Source: Ponticaulis sp. (GTDB lineage Bacteria > Pseudomonadota > Alphaproteobacteria > Caulobacterales > Hyphomonadaceae). Taken from it: a stretch of 64,000 nucleotides of DNA. Positions 35,645 through 44,421 of this stretch are shown one piece after another (the stretch's first letter is position 1; each line of letters begins with the position of its first letter). The DNA is taken from positions 173,574-237,573 of the forward strand of contig NZLU01000063.1 in assembly GCA_002692725.1 (NCBI GenBank), read 5' to 3'. The translations under genes were made by a program, and so were the position numbers. The notes under the pieces are model-generated. The model worked only from the letters and a program-made list of their open reading frames with translations, did no database searches and was not told the origin of the DNA.

Positions 35645-36343
35645 ATGAAACTTGGTGATTATCTGCGACGAAAACGCGAAGCACTGGGCTGGACCCAGCC
35701 CGAAGCCGCGGCAAAGGCAGGAATTGAACAATCTTATCTGTCGAAGATTGAATCAGGCCGGTCAGTCCCGTCGCCAGATGTGTTTCAGAAACTGGTTCAG
35801 GCACTGGGTATTGAAACAGAAGTTCTGGTTGCCGAACTCGATCCGCTCGAAATCGAGCGCCTTCAGGATTTGAAGCCGATTGCTCAAAGCGATCAATTAT
35901 CCAAACGACAGATTTTTCGCGCGCGACGCCGCTGGCTTGTGGCGACGTTATTATTCTTCGGGCTCTCCGGCACGAGTTTTGGTCTGTTTCGTCTCGCTGA
36001 GACAGAAATTTATCGCAGCTTCCAATATGTGTCGCTCGGCGTTCTGAAGGAAGACGAGCCGATCCGCGCATTTGAAATCGTCAACTCAAATTATGAGCCG
36101 CAGGATTCCCGCTATACGCGTCAGCAGGAGATGACCCGACGTCTTGATCCGCTGAGACGGACCATTTCGGAGGAACGCGGTGACTGGTTCATCGAGCCCG
36201 TCGACAACGGCCGCCGTCTGTTTGAACTGCGTGACGTCGATACAGTGCAGCAGAAATCCTGGCATGCCTGGTTTTTTGTACCAGCCCTCGGATTCCTCGC
36301 CGCCGGGTTTGCGAGCGCCTTTATCAGCTTCCGCTGGAAGTGA
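35645..36343 (+). CDS. Membrane-anchored XRE-family transcriptional regulator
   Basis: A 232-residue protein. The N-terminal Cro/CI-type helix-turn-helix (residues 1-62: LGDYLRRKREALGWTQPEAAAKAGIEQSYLSKIESG) is followed by a linker, one membrane helix (about 97-115), a periplasmic region of about 90 residues and a second membrane helix (about 209-228). This topology would let an envelope signal control a membrane-bound DNA-binding domain, as in ToxR/CadC-type one-component systems but with an XRE domain. AAGGATG seven bases before ATG 35645 sets the start. Target genes are unknown; it stands alone. Confidence 0.85.
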   Translation: MKLGDYLRRKREALGWTQPEAAAKAGIEQSYLSKIESGRSVPSPDVFQKLVQALGIETEVLVAELDPLEIERLQDLKPIAQSDQLSKRQIFRARRRWLVATLLFFGLSGTSFGLFRLAETEIYRSFQYVSLGVLKEDEPIRAFEIVNSNYEPQDSRYTRQQEMTRRLDPLRRTISEERGDWFIEPVDNGRRLFELRDVDTVQQKSWHAWFFVPALGFLAAGFASAFISFRWK

Positions 36344-36349
36344 CCCGCG

Positions 36350-37312
36350 TCAGGCGGAACACGATCCCCCGCCCAGCACGCAGAAACTGGCGCAGAACGG
36401 GTGATTGAGCGAGACCGGCTCGCGCGCTTCTTTCAGCGTCGTACCCAGCTCAAACCGCGCATCATAGGGAATGAGCGTGCAGGCCAACACGGTTGGCGAC
36501 GCTGCGCCCTTGCGCTTCACCACCATGCGCTGTGAGGCGCACATAATGTCATCGGGGTTTTTGTTCAGAATGCCCCAGCAATCGGTCGTGATCTCGGGCG
36601 GGTCATCCCGGGTTTCCATCTCCGGAAACAGAACGAGCTGTTGTGGGTCATCCGGATCAATCCGCAGATCATGCTCGCTGATCATGCGGGCATAGCCCGC
36701 CCGCTCGCTGGCTTCATCCTCGCCCCACATGGTCCGACCCGCAAGCGCGAGCTGGAAGCCCTGCGCATTCAGCCAGTTCGTGCCCTTCAGGGTGAGGTCA
36801 TAACTGCCAGCGCCGCGTTCCTCGTCATGATGCTCACGGGCATAATGGTCGATGCTGATGCGCATGGTGATGCGGTCGCCAAAGCGGGCCTGCAAGTCGA
36901 GCAGGCCGGTCTGAATGCGCGGACGCATCATTGGCTGCATGGCATTCGTCAGAACAAGTAGCTCATGCCCACGCTCCAGAATGGCCTCAAGTATGGCAAT
37001 GATTTCCGGTGCCATAAAAGGCTCGCCCCCGGTAATCCCGATCTCGATCGGCGCCTCTCCGGCGGCCTGAAGCTCGTCCAGATAGGGCGTCACATCAGCC
37101 AGCGTCAGATAGACGAGACGGTCATTGGTGGGTGAGCTTTCGATATAGCAATTTGAGCATTCAATATTGCAGAGCGTGCCGGTGTTAAACCAGAGCGTCT
37201 TTGTGCCGGTATAGGAGACAGTCGCGCGGGTTTCGCCCTTGGCCGTGATGTCTGGATGAGAAAATTTCTGATCGGGAAGCGTGGAGATGAGAGTCGTCAT
37301 TCCTGCAAACAT
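36350..37312 (-). CDS. Radical SAM protein with extra C-terminal cysteines
   Basis: A 320-residue radical SAM enzyme. The 4Fe-4S motif CxxxCxxC is at C48, C52 and C55 (TLCNIECSNCYIESS), followed by GITGGEPFMAPEI. C-terminal cysteines (CWGIL, CASQ, CTLIP, CASFCVLGGGSC) could bind a second cluster or a partner. It is not a standard cofactor-maturation enzyme that I can name; there is no peptide substrate gene adjacent. Start could also be ATG 37300 (MTTLIS). Confidence 0.87.
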   Translation of the reverse strand: MFAGMTTLISTLPDQKFSHPDITAKGETRATVSYTGTKTLWFNTGTLCNIECSNCYIESSPTNDRLVYLTLADVTPYLDELQAAGEAPIEIGITGGEPFMAPEIIAILEAILERGHELLVLTNAMQPMMRPRIQTGLLDLQARFGDRITMRISIDHYAREHHDEERGAGSYDLTLKGTNWLNAQGFQLALAGRTMWGEDEASERAGYARMISEHDLRIDPDDPQQLVLFPEMETRDDPPEITTDCWGILNKNPDDIMCASQRMVVKRKGAASPTVLACTLIPYDARFELGTTLKEAREPVSLNHPFCASFCVLGGGSCSA

Positions 37313-37340
37313 AAGGCGTTCGAAGATTTCTCAAAGACAA

Positions 37341-37364
37341 GTTTCTCTCACGGGAACGAGAAAC
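37341..37364. promoter_or_regulatory. Inverted repeat between radical SAM and hydrolase-OsmC genes
   Basis: GTTTCTC (37341-37347) and GAGAAAC (37358-37364) are exact reverse complements separated by ten bases, in the divergent promoter region 37313-37446. It may be an operator for either gene. Confidence 0.4.
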
Positions 37365-37446
37365 CAGAGGCGATGCGTTGTGAGCGCAGCGGGATCACTT
37401 ATGTTCGAATACTCACCATCGAAACGACAATCGAGGCTGCCGACAT

Positions 37447-38670
37447 ATGATGAGATCAGAGAAAATCCGCTTTCCGGGACATTCGGGCGAGGAATTGGCT
37501 GCGCGTCTTGAACGCCCGGCCCATACCCCGAAAGCCTATGCATTGTTTGCGCATTGCTTTTCCTGTTCGAAGGAAGTGCTGGCAGCAACCCGTGTCTCGC
37601 GCCGCCTTGTTGAGCATGGCATCGCAGTTCTGCGGTTCGACTTTACGGGCCTTGGCGCGTCGGACGGCGATTTCTCAAACACCAATTTCACCTCGAATGT
37701 CGAAGACCTCGTCGCGGCGGCAGACTATCTGAAATCGGAATTCGGCCGCGTCGATCTGCTGATTGGTCACAGTCTTGGTGGCGCGGCGAGCATTGTGGCG
37801 GCGACCCGCCTGCCGGGTGTGAAGGCAATCGCGACCCTCGGCGCGCCGTCCGATGCAAGCCATGTGCTGCATCAGATCTCGACCTGTGATCTCGAGACCA
37901 TTCACGAAGACGGCCATGCCGAAGTCAGCCTTGCCGGACGCCCCTTCACCATCCGCAAGCAATTCGTTGAAGATGTCCGAGGTGCCAATGTGAAAGAAGC
38001 GGCAGGCCAGCTGAAGCGACCGCTGCTGGTCATGCACGCGCCGCTGGATGAAGTCGTGGGCATTGAGAATGCCACGGGATTATTCGTTGCGGCAAAGCAT
38101 CCAAAAAGTTTTGTCAGCCTGGATCGCGCCGATCATCTGCTCACCCGTCAGGAAGACGCAGAATACGCAGCCGATATGATCTCGGCCTGGGCTGGGCGCT
38201 ATCTGTCAGCCGAAACCGAGGCCGCTGAAGCCCCGCCTCGTCCGCTCGAAGGGTATGATGTGCGCGTCGAAGAAACCGGCACCGGGAATTATGCGAACCA
38301 TGTCGCCACAGCCAGTCATCTTCTTAGAGCCGATGAGCCTGAGGACCATGGCGGAATGAATACCGGCCCCTCACCCTTCCAGTATCTTAGCGCTGCGCTG
38401 GGCGCCTGCACGACCATGACACTGCGCATGTATGCCGACCGGAAGGACTGGCCGCTGGACCTCGCCCGTGTGAATGTCAGCCATAAAAAGGTCGATCACC
38501 CTGATTTTCCGGGCAAAAAACTGGATGTTTTTGAACGTCTGATCTCAGTAAAAGGCGACCTGACCGACGAACAGCGCGACCGTCTTCTGGAGATTGCGGA
38601 CAAATGCCCGGTACACAAAACCCTGCATGCAGGATCTGCGATTGAATCACGACTTGATGAAGAGTCTTGA
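37447..38670 (+). CDS. Bifunctional alpha/beta hydrolase - OsmC family protein
   Basis: A 407-residue fusion. The N-terminal alpha/beta hydrolase (about residues 1-255) has the nucleophile elbow GHSLGG and the histidine near RADHLLT. The C-terminal OsmC domain (about 265-407) has the two peroxidatic cysteines, in LGACTTMTLRMYADRK and KCPVHKTLH. OsmC-type thiol peroxidases reduce organic hydroperoxides; the hydrolase may release or supply the peroxide substrate. The combination is known as a fused family in Proteobacteria. It is divergent from the radical SAM gene. Confidence 0.94.
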   Translation: MMRSEKIRFPGHSGEELAARLERPAHTPKAYALFAHCFSCSKEVLAATRVSRRLVEHGIAVLRFDFTGLGASDGDFSNTNFTSNVEDLVAAADYLKSEFGRVDLLIGHSLGGAASIVAATRLPGVKAIATLGAPSDASHVLHQISTCDLETIHEDGHAEVSLAGRPFTIRKQFVEDVRGANVKEAAGQLKRPLLVMHAPLDEVVGIENATGLFVAAKHPKSFVSLDRADHLLTRQEDAEYAADMISAWAGRYLSAETEAAEAPPRPLEGYDVRVEETGTGNYANHVATASHLLRADEPEDHGGMNTGPSPFQYLSAALGACTTMTLRMYADRKDWPLDLARVNVSHKKVDHPDFPGKKLDVFERLISVKGDLTDEQRDRLLEIADKCPVHKTLHAGSAIESRLDEES

Positions 38671-38684
38671 CGTTCAGCCTTTCG

Positions 38685-38703
38685 CTTCCAACCCTTTTGG
38701 AAG
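38685..38703 (+). terminator. Short stem-loop after the hydrolase-OsmC gene
   Basis: CTTCCAA (38685-38691) and TTGGAAG (38697-38703) form a perfect 7-bp stem with loop CCCTT, 15 bases after the stop at 38670. The downstream T-tract is poor (TAAACTGCTGTTTT), so termination is only likely, not certain. Confidence 0.5.
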
Positions 38704-38808
38704 TAAACTGCTGTTTTCATGACTGAACTTTAATTGGCAAGTCATGGGACGGTAAGCCAGATAGTGTAGTAAGAACTCCATTATATTCATTCAGGAGATG
38801 AACCACAG

Positions 38809-40341
38809 ATGAAAATAAAGACAGGCATTAAAGCTCTGGGATTGTCTGCCACACTTCTCGCCGGAACGACGCTCGGCGCCGTTGTGATCGCTCCCGCCGT
38901 CTCACAGACAGCTGCAGAAGAGCCGATTACAATTGAGCAGCCGTTTGGCGCGCCAATCAGTTTCGCCGATCTGATCGATCGGGTCAGTCCGGCTGTCGTC
39001 AGCGTGAACGTGGTTTCCGAAACCGAATTTGAACGTCCGCCCGGCATGGAGGAATTTTTCGAGTTTTTCCGCAACCGTCCGGAATTCGATGATTACTTCC
39101 GGGACCGCGAAAATGGTGATGACGATGAACCGGAAACGCGGGAAAGCCGTTCGCTTGGTTCAGGCTTCTTCATTTCCGCAGATGGCCTGATCGTCACCAA
39201 CAACCATGTTGTGCGCGACGCGACCGAAATTCAGGTCACGCTTGAAGACGGACGCGAGCTCGACTGTGAGCTCGTTGGCACGGATGAGCGCACCGACCTG
39301 GCCGTGCTGCGCGTGAAAGATCCGGGCACGTATCCGTTCGTTGAATTTGAAACCCAGGCGGAACTTCGCCGGGGTGACTGGGTAGTTGCGCTCGGTAACC
39401 CGTTCGGGTTTGGCGGCACAGCGACCGCAGGCATCATCTCAGCTGACGGACGTCAGCTGACCGGCGGCGGTGCCTATACCGACTTCATCCAGATTGATGC
39501 GGCCATCAACCGGGGTAATTCCGGTGGACCAACCTTTGACCTTCAGGGCAATGTGATCGGCGTGAACACCGCGATCATTTCGCCAACTGGCGGCTCTGTC
39601 GGTATCGGCTTTGCCATTCCTGCGGACCTTGCCAAGGATATCACAGACCGTCTGATCCAGGATGGTAAAGTCACGCGCGGCTGGCTGGGTGTCTCCATTC
39701 AGAACTTTAATGAAGACATGGCCGCAGCGCTTGGTCGTGACGGTGAAACCGGTGCACTCGTTGCGCAAGTCGTCAAAGACAGCCCGGCTGCCAAAGCAGG
39801 CTTCAAGCGGAATGACGTCATCCTGAAAATTGACGGCAAGCCGATGGAAGACTCCACCCAGGTCACCCGTACGGTGGGCGGCCTGATCGCCGGCACCACG
39901 CATGATTTTGAAATCCTGCGGGGCGGCAAGGAGCAAATCCTGAAAGTCACGGTCGACGAGCTTCCTGACAACGTCTCTGACCTCCCAACCATGGATGGCG
40001 ACTCCGAACCGCCGGAAGAAGCTGAGCCGGAGACCGGGTCTGCTGAAATCCTCGGCATGAGCCTCAGCACGCTGGATGGAGACGCACGTCGTCGTCTGGG
40101 TCTGGAGCGCGACACCAATGGTCTTCTGATTAGCAGTGTCAAATCCAGCAGCGAAGCCGGTCGTCTGGGCCTGGCCTCCGGTCAGGCGATTCTGGAAGTT
40201 AACTTCCAGGCGGTCTCGACACCGGAACAGTTCGAGGCGGCAATCGCTGAAGCCCGTGAACTGGGCCGCGAAGGCGTGCTCCTGTCTGTTCGTCTGAACA
40301 ATCAGACATCGGTGGTGACCCTGCCGATTGAAGAGGATTGA
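38809..40341 (+). CDS. degP: DegP/HtrA-family periplasmic serine protease
   Basis: A 510-residue Do-family endopeptidase. Signal peptide, then a trypsin-like domain with the triad H133 (TNNHVV), D163 (RTDLAVL) and S238 (GNSGGPTF), and two PDZ domains (about residues 285-385 and 415-500). It degrades or holds misfolded envelope proteins. An acidic loop at 80-112 (EEFFEFFRNRPEFDDYF) matches the LA loop. It is followed nine bases later by an OmpR-type regulator and a sensor kinase, a common arrangement in Alphaproteobacteria, suggesting shared envelope-stress control. The 138-base upstream gap should hold the stress promoter. Confidence 0.95.
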   Translation: MKIKTGIKALGLSATLLAGTTLGAVVIAPAVSQTAAEEPITIEQPFGAPISFADLIDRVSPAVVSVNVVSETEFERPPGMEEFFEFFRNRPEFDDYFRDRENGDDDEPETRESRSLGSGFFISADGLIVTNNHVVRDATEIQVTLEDGRELDCELVGTDERTDLAVLRVKDPGTYPFVEFETQAELRRGDWVVALGNPFGFGGTATAGIISADGRQLTGGGAYTDFIQIDAAINRGNSGGPTFDLQGNVIGVNTAIISPTGGSVGIGFAIPADLAKDITDRLIQDGKVTRGWLGVSIQNFNEDMAAALGRDGETGALVAQVVKDSPAAKAGFKRNDVILKIDGKPMEDSTQVTRTVGGLIAGTTHDFEILRGGKEQILKVTVDELPDNVSDLPTMDGDSEPPEEAEPETGSAEILGMSLSTLDGDARRRLGLERDTNGLLISSVKSSSEAGRLGLASGQAILEVNFQAVSTPEQFEAAIAEARELGREGVLLSVRLNNQTSVVTLPIEED

Positions 40342-40350
40342 TCGGACATC

Positions 40351-41022
40351 ATGCAAATCCTTGTCATTGAGGACGATCCGGAAATGGCTCACTTCGTTCA
40401 GCGCGTGCTGAACGAAGCGGGCCACACCGTGGAAGCTGTCCATGACGGCGAAACGGGCCTCACCATGGCCCGGTCCATGCCCGTCGACATGCTGATTGTT
40501 GACCGGATGCTGCCAAAGAAGAACGGCCTCGATCTGGTCCGCGAATTCCGCGATAGCGGCGGCAATGCGCCAACGCTGTTCCTCTCGGCCCTGGGCGATG
40601 TCGATCATCGTGTGGAAGGTCTTCAGGCAGGCGGTGACGACTATCTGACCAAGCCTTTCGCACCAAGCGAGCTGGTCGCACGGGTAGAAGCGCTCGGTCG
40701 GCGTGGCGGAAGCGAAACGCCGATCACGACATTGAAGGTCGGCGATCTGGAGATGAACCTTCTTGCGCGCACTGTGGTGCGTGGTGAAGAAAGCATCGAC
40801 CTTCAACCGCGCGAGTTTCGGCTTCTGGAATTCCTCATGCGCAATGCCGGTCAGGTTGTGACCCGCACCATGCTGCTTGAAAAGGTCTGGGATTATCATT
40901 TCGATCCGCAGACCAACGTCATCGACGTCCATATCTCTCGCCTGCGCAGCAAGATCGACAAGGATTTTGACCGACCCTTGCTGCACACAGTTCGTGGCGC
41001 GGGATACCGCCTCCAGGCATGA
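40351..41022 (+). CDS. OmpR-family response regulator
   Basis: A 223-residue regulator: receiver domain with phospho-acceptor D51 (LIVDRMLPKKNG) and lysine in YLTKPFA, and a winged-helix DNA-binding domain (LQPREFRLLEFLMRNAGQVVTRTMLLEKVWDYHFDPQTNVIDVHISRLRSKID as successive parts). It follows degP by nine bases and overlaps the kinase gene by four, so the three form one operon controlling envelope homeostasis. Confidence 0.95.
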   Translation: MQILVIEDDPEMAHFVQRVLNEAGHTVEAVHDGETGLTMARSMPVDMLIVDRMLPKKNGLDLVREFRDSGGNAPTLFLSALGDVDHRVEGLQAGGDDYLTKPFAPSELVARVEALGRRGGSETPITTLKVGDLEMNLLARTVVRGEESIDLQPREFRLLEFLMRNAGQVVTRTMLLEKVWDYHFDPQTNVIDVHISRLRSKIDKDFDRPLLHTVRGAGYRLQA

Positions 41023-42413
41023 AGCCCACCCTACCTGCCTTCATGCGGACCACCACCTTTCGTCTGGCGGTGGTCCATGCGGTCATGTTCCTGGTCTTTA
41101 CCTTCGGACTGCTCGTCTATCTCTTCTATTCCACTGCCGGATATATGCGCTCGGAATCCGTGCGCGAGCTGAATGGCGAAGTGCAGGCCCTGGCCGCGGC
41201 GTTTCAGGCCGGCGGAATGGACCGGCTGAACCAGACCGTGATCGAACGCTCCTCTGTGCGTGGGCCGTTTTTCTATGTGCTTCTGAACAGCGAAGATGAG
41301 TCCATCTCCGGTGATTTTGACCGCATGCCGGAAGCCGCGCCCGAAGAAGGCTCGATTGAAACCAATTTCAATTACCAGACCCTCAACCGGAATAACGAGC
41401 TCGAAACCCGTGCCGCGAACGGCATTATTGTTCGGCTGCCCAACAAGGCGAGCCTGATGGTCGCCTATGACCTCTCGACCCGAACACAGATCGTGAACCG
41501 GATTACGCGCACAGTATGGACGGCGTTGCCGATTGGCCTGGCCATGTCCTTCATTGGCGGCCTGATCATCTCCCGATCCGCAGCCCGCCGTGCAGAACAA
41601 CTGACCCGCACAACCGATGGCATTATCTCAGGCGACCTCTCCCGGCGTGCGCCTGTTGTCGGCTCGGGCGATGAGTTTGACCGGCTTTCCGAGCGCCTCA
41701 ACGCCATGCTGGACCGGTTGGAATATCTGATGGTCACCACACGCCATGCCGGCGACGCCATTGCCCACGACCTCCGCTCCCCGCTGACCCGGCTGCGCAA
41801 TCGGCTGGAGGCGGATCTGCGCGATGGCGAAACCGTCGACCGGACGGAAAGCATTGAGCGGACGATTGACGAAGTGGATGCGGTGCTGGCCACCTTCAAC
41901 GCCATTCTCAGCTTGTCCAAGGTGCAGGCGGGCACCTCAAGCCGGTTTGAAGAAATTGACCTGTCCGCCCTTACCTCCGAAATGGGCGAGCTTTACCAGC
42001 CCGCTGCCGAAGATGCCGGCCTCGCCTTTGCCTTTGAGATTGAAGACGACCTCACCATTGATGGTGACAAATCCCTGCTAGCTCAGGCCGTCACCAACCT
42101 CCTGGACAATGCGATCAAATACACGCCAGAGGGCGGCGCGCTGACCTTGCGCGCCCGCACCACACGCAAGGGCGAGATCGAGTTGTCCGTCACCGATACC
42201 GGGCCGGGCATTCCCGCCGAAGACCGCGAGCGCGCCTTGCGCCGCTTTGTGCGGCTTGAAGCCAGCCGGACCCGCCCCGGCAATGGGCTTGGTCTTGCCA
42301 TGGTGGACGCGATTGCCAAGCTGCATCAGGGCAGTTTTGAACTGTCGGATGGTCCCGGCACGCCGCCCAATGTGGGCTTGCGCGCCGCGCTCATCCTGCC
42401 GAAAGAGGTTTAG
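41019..42413 (+). CDS. Sensor histidine kinase (HAMP type), partner of the adjacent regulator
   Basis: A 464-residue kinase: TM1 at about residues 17-38, periplasmic sensor (about 40-165), TM2 at about 167-187, HAMP, HisKA with the phospho-acceptor H250 (DAIAHDLRSPLTRLRNRLE), and HATPase with N box (VTNLLDNAIKYTPEGG), DTGPGIP and GNGLGLAMVDAI. The ATGA overlap with the regulator and the upstream degP gene indicate an envelope-stress sensing role. Confidence 0.95.
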   Translation: MKPTLPAFMRTTTFRLAVVHAVMFLVFTFGLLVYLFYSTAGYMRSESVRELNGEVQALAAAFQAGGMDRLNQTVIERSSVRGPFFYVLLNSEDESISGDFDRMPEAAPEEGSIETNFNYQTLNRNNELETRAANGIIVRLPNKASLMVAYDLSTRTQIVNRITRTVWTALPIGLAMSFIGGLIISRSAARRAEQLTRTTDGIISGDLSRRAPVVGSGDEFDRLSERLNAMLDRLEYLMVTTRHAGDAIAHDLRSPLTRLRNRLEADLRDGETVDRTESIERTIDEVDAVLATFNAILSLSKVQAGTSSRFEEIDLSALTSEMGELYQPAAEDAGLAFAFEIEDDLTIDGDKSLLAQAVTNLLDNAIKYTPEGGALTLRARTTRKGEIELSVTDTGPGIPAEDRERALRRFVRLEASRTRPGNGLGLAMVDAIAKLHQGSFELSDGPGTPPNVGLRAALILPKEV

Positions 42414-42415
42414 AG

Positions 42416-43171
42416 CTAGTCGTAGACTGGCGGGCGCTTTTCAAAGAAGGCCGTCGCCGCCTCTTTGAATTCGGCAGACTCAAGCTGTTTCGCAAACACC
42501 GCCAGTTCCTTGTCCATATGCTCAGCCAGCACATCGCGGCCAGAGCGGATGAGGCGCTTGGATTCCTTCATGGCATTCGGCGCCATGGCGGCAATCTGTT
42601 TGGAAAGTTTTACCGCCTCAGCCTGAAGATCTGCCGCCGGATAAACGCGCGAGATCAGGCCGATCGACAAAGCTTCTTGAGCGTTCACAGAGCGACCGGT
42701 GAGCAAGATGTCATTCGCCCAGGCAATGCCGACAGCCTGCGGTAAAAGAACGGACGAGCCAGCCTCCGGCACCACGCCAATTTGCGCGAACGGCGCTTTG
42801 AAGCTGGCCGTGTCATCGGAGATCACCAGATCGGCATGCAAGAGCATGGTGAGGCCAATCCCAATGGCTGCACCGTTTACCGCAATGACAAAGGGCACAT
42901 CAACATCGCGAATGGCGCGCAGAAAGCGGCGAACAGGCGGCTCGCCATCTGCATCACTCGACTGAAAATCCCGCAAATCATTGCCGGCCGTGAAGATATC
43001 ACCCTCAGCCCGCAACAGCACAACCCGGACATCAGCGCGTTCATCGGCTTCGGTCAGTGCATCGGCAATCGCGCCATACATGGCCTGATTGATGGCGTTC
43101 TTGGCCTCAGGGCGATTAATGGTAATGGTACACACTTTGTCGGCGTAGGCGACCTGGATGAAATCAGTCAT
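42416..43171 (-). CDS. Enoyl-CoA hydratase/isomerase family protein
   Basis: A 251-residue crotonase-fold enzyme. Oxyanion-hole motifs are GNDLRDF and NGAAIGIGLTMLLHADLVIS. The expected catalytic glutamate region reads FAQIGVVPEAGSSVLLPQAVG. It acts on an acyl-CoA, probably in fatty acid or amino acid breakdown. It is convergent with the sensor kinase gene, two bases away. Confidence 0.93.
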   Translation of the reverse strand: MTDFIQVAYADKVCTITINRPEAKNAINQAMYGAIADALTEADERADVRVVLLRAEGDIFTAGNDLRDFQSSDADGEPPVRRFLRAIRDVDVPFVIAVNGAAIGIGLTMLLHADLVISDDTASFKAPFAQIGVVPEAGSSVLLPQAVGIAWANDILLTGRSVNAQEALSIGLISRVYPAADLQAEAVKLSKQIAAMAPNAMKESKRLIRSGRDVLAEHMDKELAVFAKQLESAEFKEAATAFFEKRPPVYD

Positions 43172-43236
43172 GAAATCCCTCTGTCTGTTTCACTCTTTCT
43201 GACATAACCGCCGCAGGGGAAGGCAAGTGTTTTCCG

Positions 43237-44253
43237 TCAAAGCTGTGATAATCGCGCGGCTGTTTCCGGCATTTTCTTCAGGCTGGCGTCAATCTGCTCC
43301 TGCCATCGTTCGCCACGCGAGACCGCATCTTCATAGGCCTCGGCCAATTCATCCGGACGCAATTCAGTCAGCGCCTCAATGAGAAACGCGGCCTGCGCAC
43401 GATCCTTCCGCGCTTTAATAGCGTCTGGTCCACCGCGTCGACGCTCCGCCACGATCAGTTTGTGAATGGCATAGGCCTCAGGACGCGGTATCTGAACCAG
43501 CACGCCAGACCGGTAGAGGCCGACGGCTTTGATCGGGCGCTCGAGCAGGTAATCGAGGTGGCGCAGGGCCAATGCGCTCACGCCAAGCGCCGGAAGATCA
43601 CGTATGGTTTCTTCCCCATGCGCAGGCATCAGGAATTCGACAAGCGTGCCTTTACTGGTTTGCTCCCATTTCCAGACAGCGCGTTTATCGAGCGACGGAA
43701 CAGGCGAAAATTTGAGATCAGTGAAGACGTCCGCCAATGGCGTTTCAACCTGATCTCCGATCGCAAAGCTCAAGCGCTCAAAACTGCCAATATCGAGATC
43801 GCCGGTTTGCGCCATCTGATCAAAGCCAAGCGCTGCACCCAACTCGCCCTCATAGAGTTTGAACGCAACTGTGCCGACGATTGTCCCGCCAAGCCGAAAA
43901 ACACCGCATTTCGACAGAGCATTGAGCAGGCTTCCATTGGTCTGATCGAGCGACGCATAGCCTTCCGCGCGCAAAATACGCACAAGGCGCGTGCGTTCCT
44001 TCTGCCGGCGTGAGGCCTGCTCTTTCAGTTCAGAGAGTTTTCCAAGGCGCTCGCGGAGTTCTGGGGTATCAGGGCCAATGTATCGCTGGACAACCTGCTG
44101 GCCAAGTTTGTATTTTTCGTACCAGAACACGCGATCCTTCACCGTAACAGTGGTGGGCGTTCCCTGAATTTCAGCGGCTGCCTCGTCTTGGATCACGCGC
44201 AAGAGATCATGGTAGGCCGATTGCCCGACTGCAGTATGAAAATTGATAGACAT
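43237..44253 (-). CDS. GSU2403-type nucleotidyltransferase-fold protein
   Basis: A 338-residue protein of the GSU2403/NTP_transf_8 family. Characteristic segments: KLSELKEQASRRQKERTRLVRILRAEGY, FRLGGTIVGTVAFKLYEGELGA, TGDLDIGSFERLS (the metal-binding GDLDI of the nucleotidyltransferase fold) and HKLIVAERR. Such folds occur in toxin-antitoxin and defence genes as well as stand-alone enzymes; no partner is adjacent. ATG 44253 (MSINFHTAVG) is the likely start. Its upstream region holds four inverted repeats at 44257-44418, suggesting tight control. Function unknown. Confidence 0.88.
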   Translation of the reverse strand: MSINFHTAVGQSAYHDLLRVIQDEAAAEIQGTPTTVTVKDRVFWYEKYKLGQQVVQRYIGPDTPELRERLGKLSELKEQASRRQKERTRLVRILRAEGYASLDQTNGSLLNALSKCGVFRLGGTIVGTVAFKLYEGELGAALGFDQMAQTGDLDIGSFERLSFAIGDQVETPLADVFTDLKFSPVPSLDKRAVWKWEQTSKGTLVEFLMPAHGEETIRDLPALGVSALALRHLDYLLERPIKAVGLYRSGVLVQIPRPEAYAIHKLIVAERRRGGPDAIKARKDRAQAAFLIEALTELRPDELAEAYEDAVSRGERWQEQIDASLKKMPETAARLSQL

Positions 44254-44256
44254 AAA

Positions 44257-44289
44257 GTTATACAACCAATTATGATTAGGTTGTATAAC
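44257..44289. repeat. Inverted repeat 1 upstream of the nucleotidyltransferase gene
   Basis: GTTATACAACC (44257-44267) and GGTTGTATAAC (44279-44289), perfect 11-bp arms with an 11-base spacer, ending three bases from the start codon of the minus-strand gene. Shares TTATACAAC with repeat 2. Likely operator or leader stem-loop over the translation start. Confidence 0.75.
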
Positions 44290-44300
44290 GCCATTTGACG

Positions 44301-44335
44301 GATTATACAACTAAATATATTTTGGTTGTATAATC
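44301..44335. repeat. Inverted repeat 2 upstream of the nucleotidyltransferase gene
   Basis: GATTATACAAC (44301-44311) and GTTGTATAATC (44325-44335), perfect 11-bp arms with a 13-base spacer. The nine-base core TTATACAAC is the same as in repeat 1, so the core is present four times in alternating orientation within 79 bases. Confidence 0.75.
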
Positions 44336-44342
44336 AGTCTGC

Positions 44343-44375
44343 ATTACCCAACAGAATTCAATTTCGTTGGGTAAT
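44343..44375. repeat. Inverted repeat 3 upstream of the nucleotidyltransferase gene
   Basis: ATTACCCAAC (44343-44352) and GTTGGGTAAT (44366-44375), perfect 10-bp arms with a 13-base spacer. It resembles repeats 1 and 2 (ATTA-CAAC pattern) with CCC replacing TAC, and keeps the same period of about 44 bases. Confidence 0.7.
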
Positions 44376-44383
44376 CACCAGCA

Positions 44384-44418
44384 TGTTCCACAGCAAAAAA
44401 TAATTTTGCTGTGGAACA
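44384..44418. terminator. 15-bp stem-loop after the Mur ligase gene (inverted repeat 4)
   Basis: TGTTCCACAGCAAAA (44384-44398) and TTTTGCTGTGGAACA (44404-44418) form a perfect 15-bp stem with loop AATAA, four bases past the Mur ligase stop at 44422 (minus strand). Strong enough to end the transcript, although the T-run is inside the stem rather than after it. It may serve with repeats 1-3 in controlling the next gene. Confidence 0.65.
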
Positions 44419-44421
44419 GCT

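Noticed and set aside
39439..40986. Long antisense open frame (515 codons) across degP and the response regulator
   Set aside because: It mirrors the codon structure of the plus-strand genes, which have full domain matches; no ribosome site or family resemblance supports the antisense frame.
44257..44418. CRISPR array
   Set aside because: The repeats are inverted, differ from each other and have no regular spacers; no cas genes are nearby.
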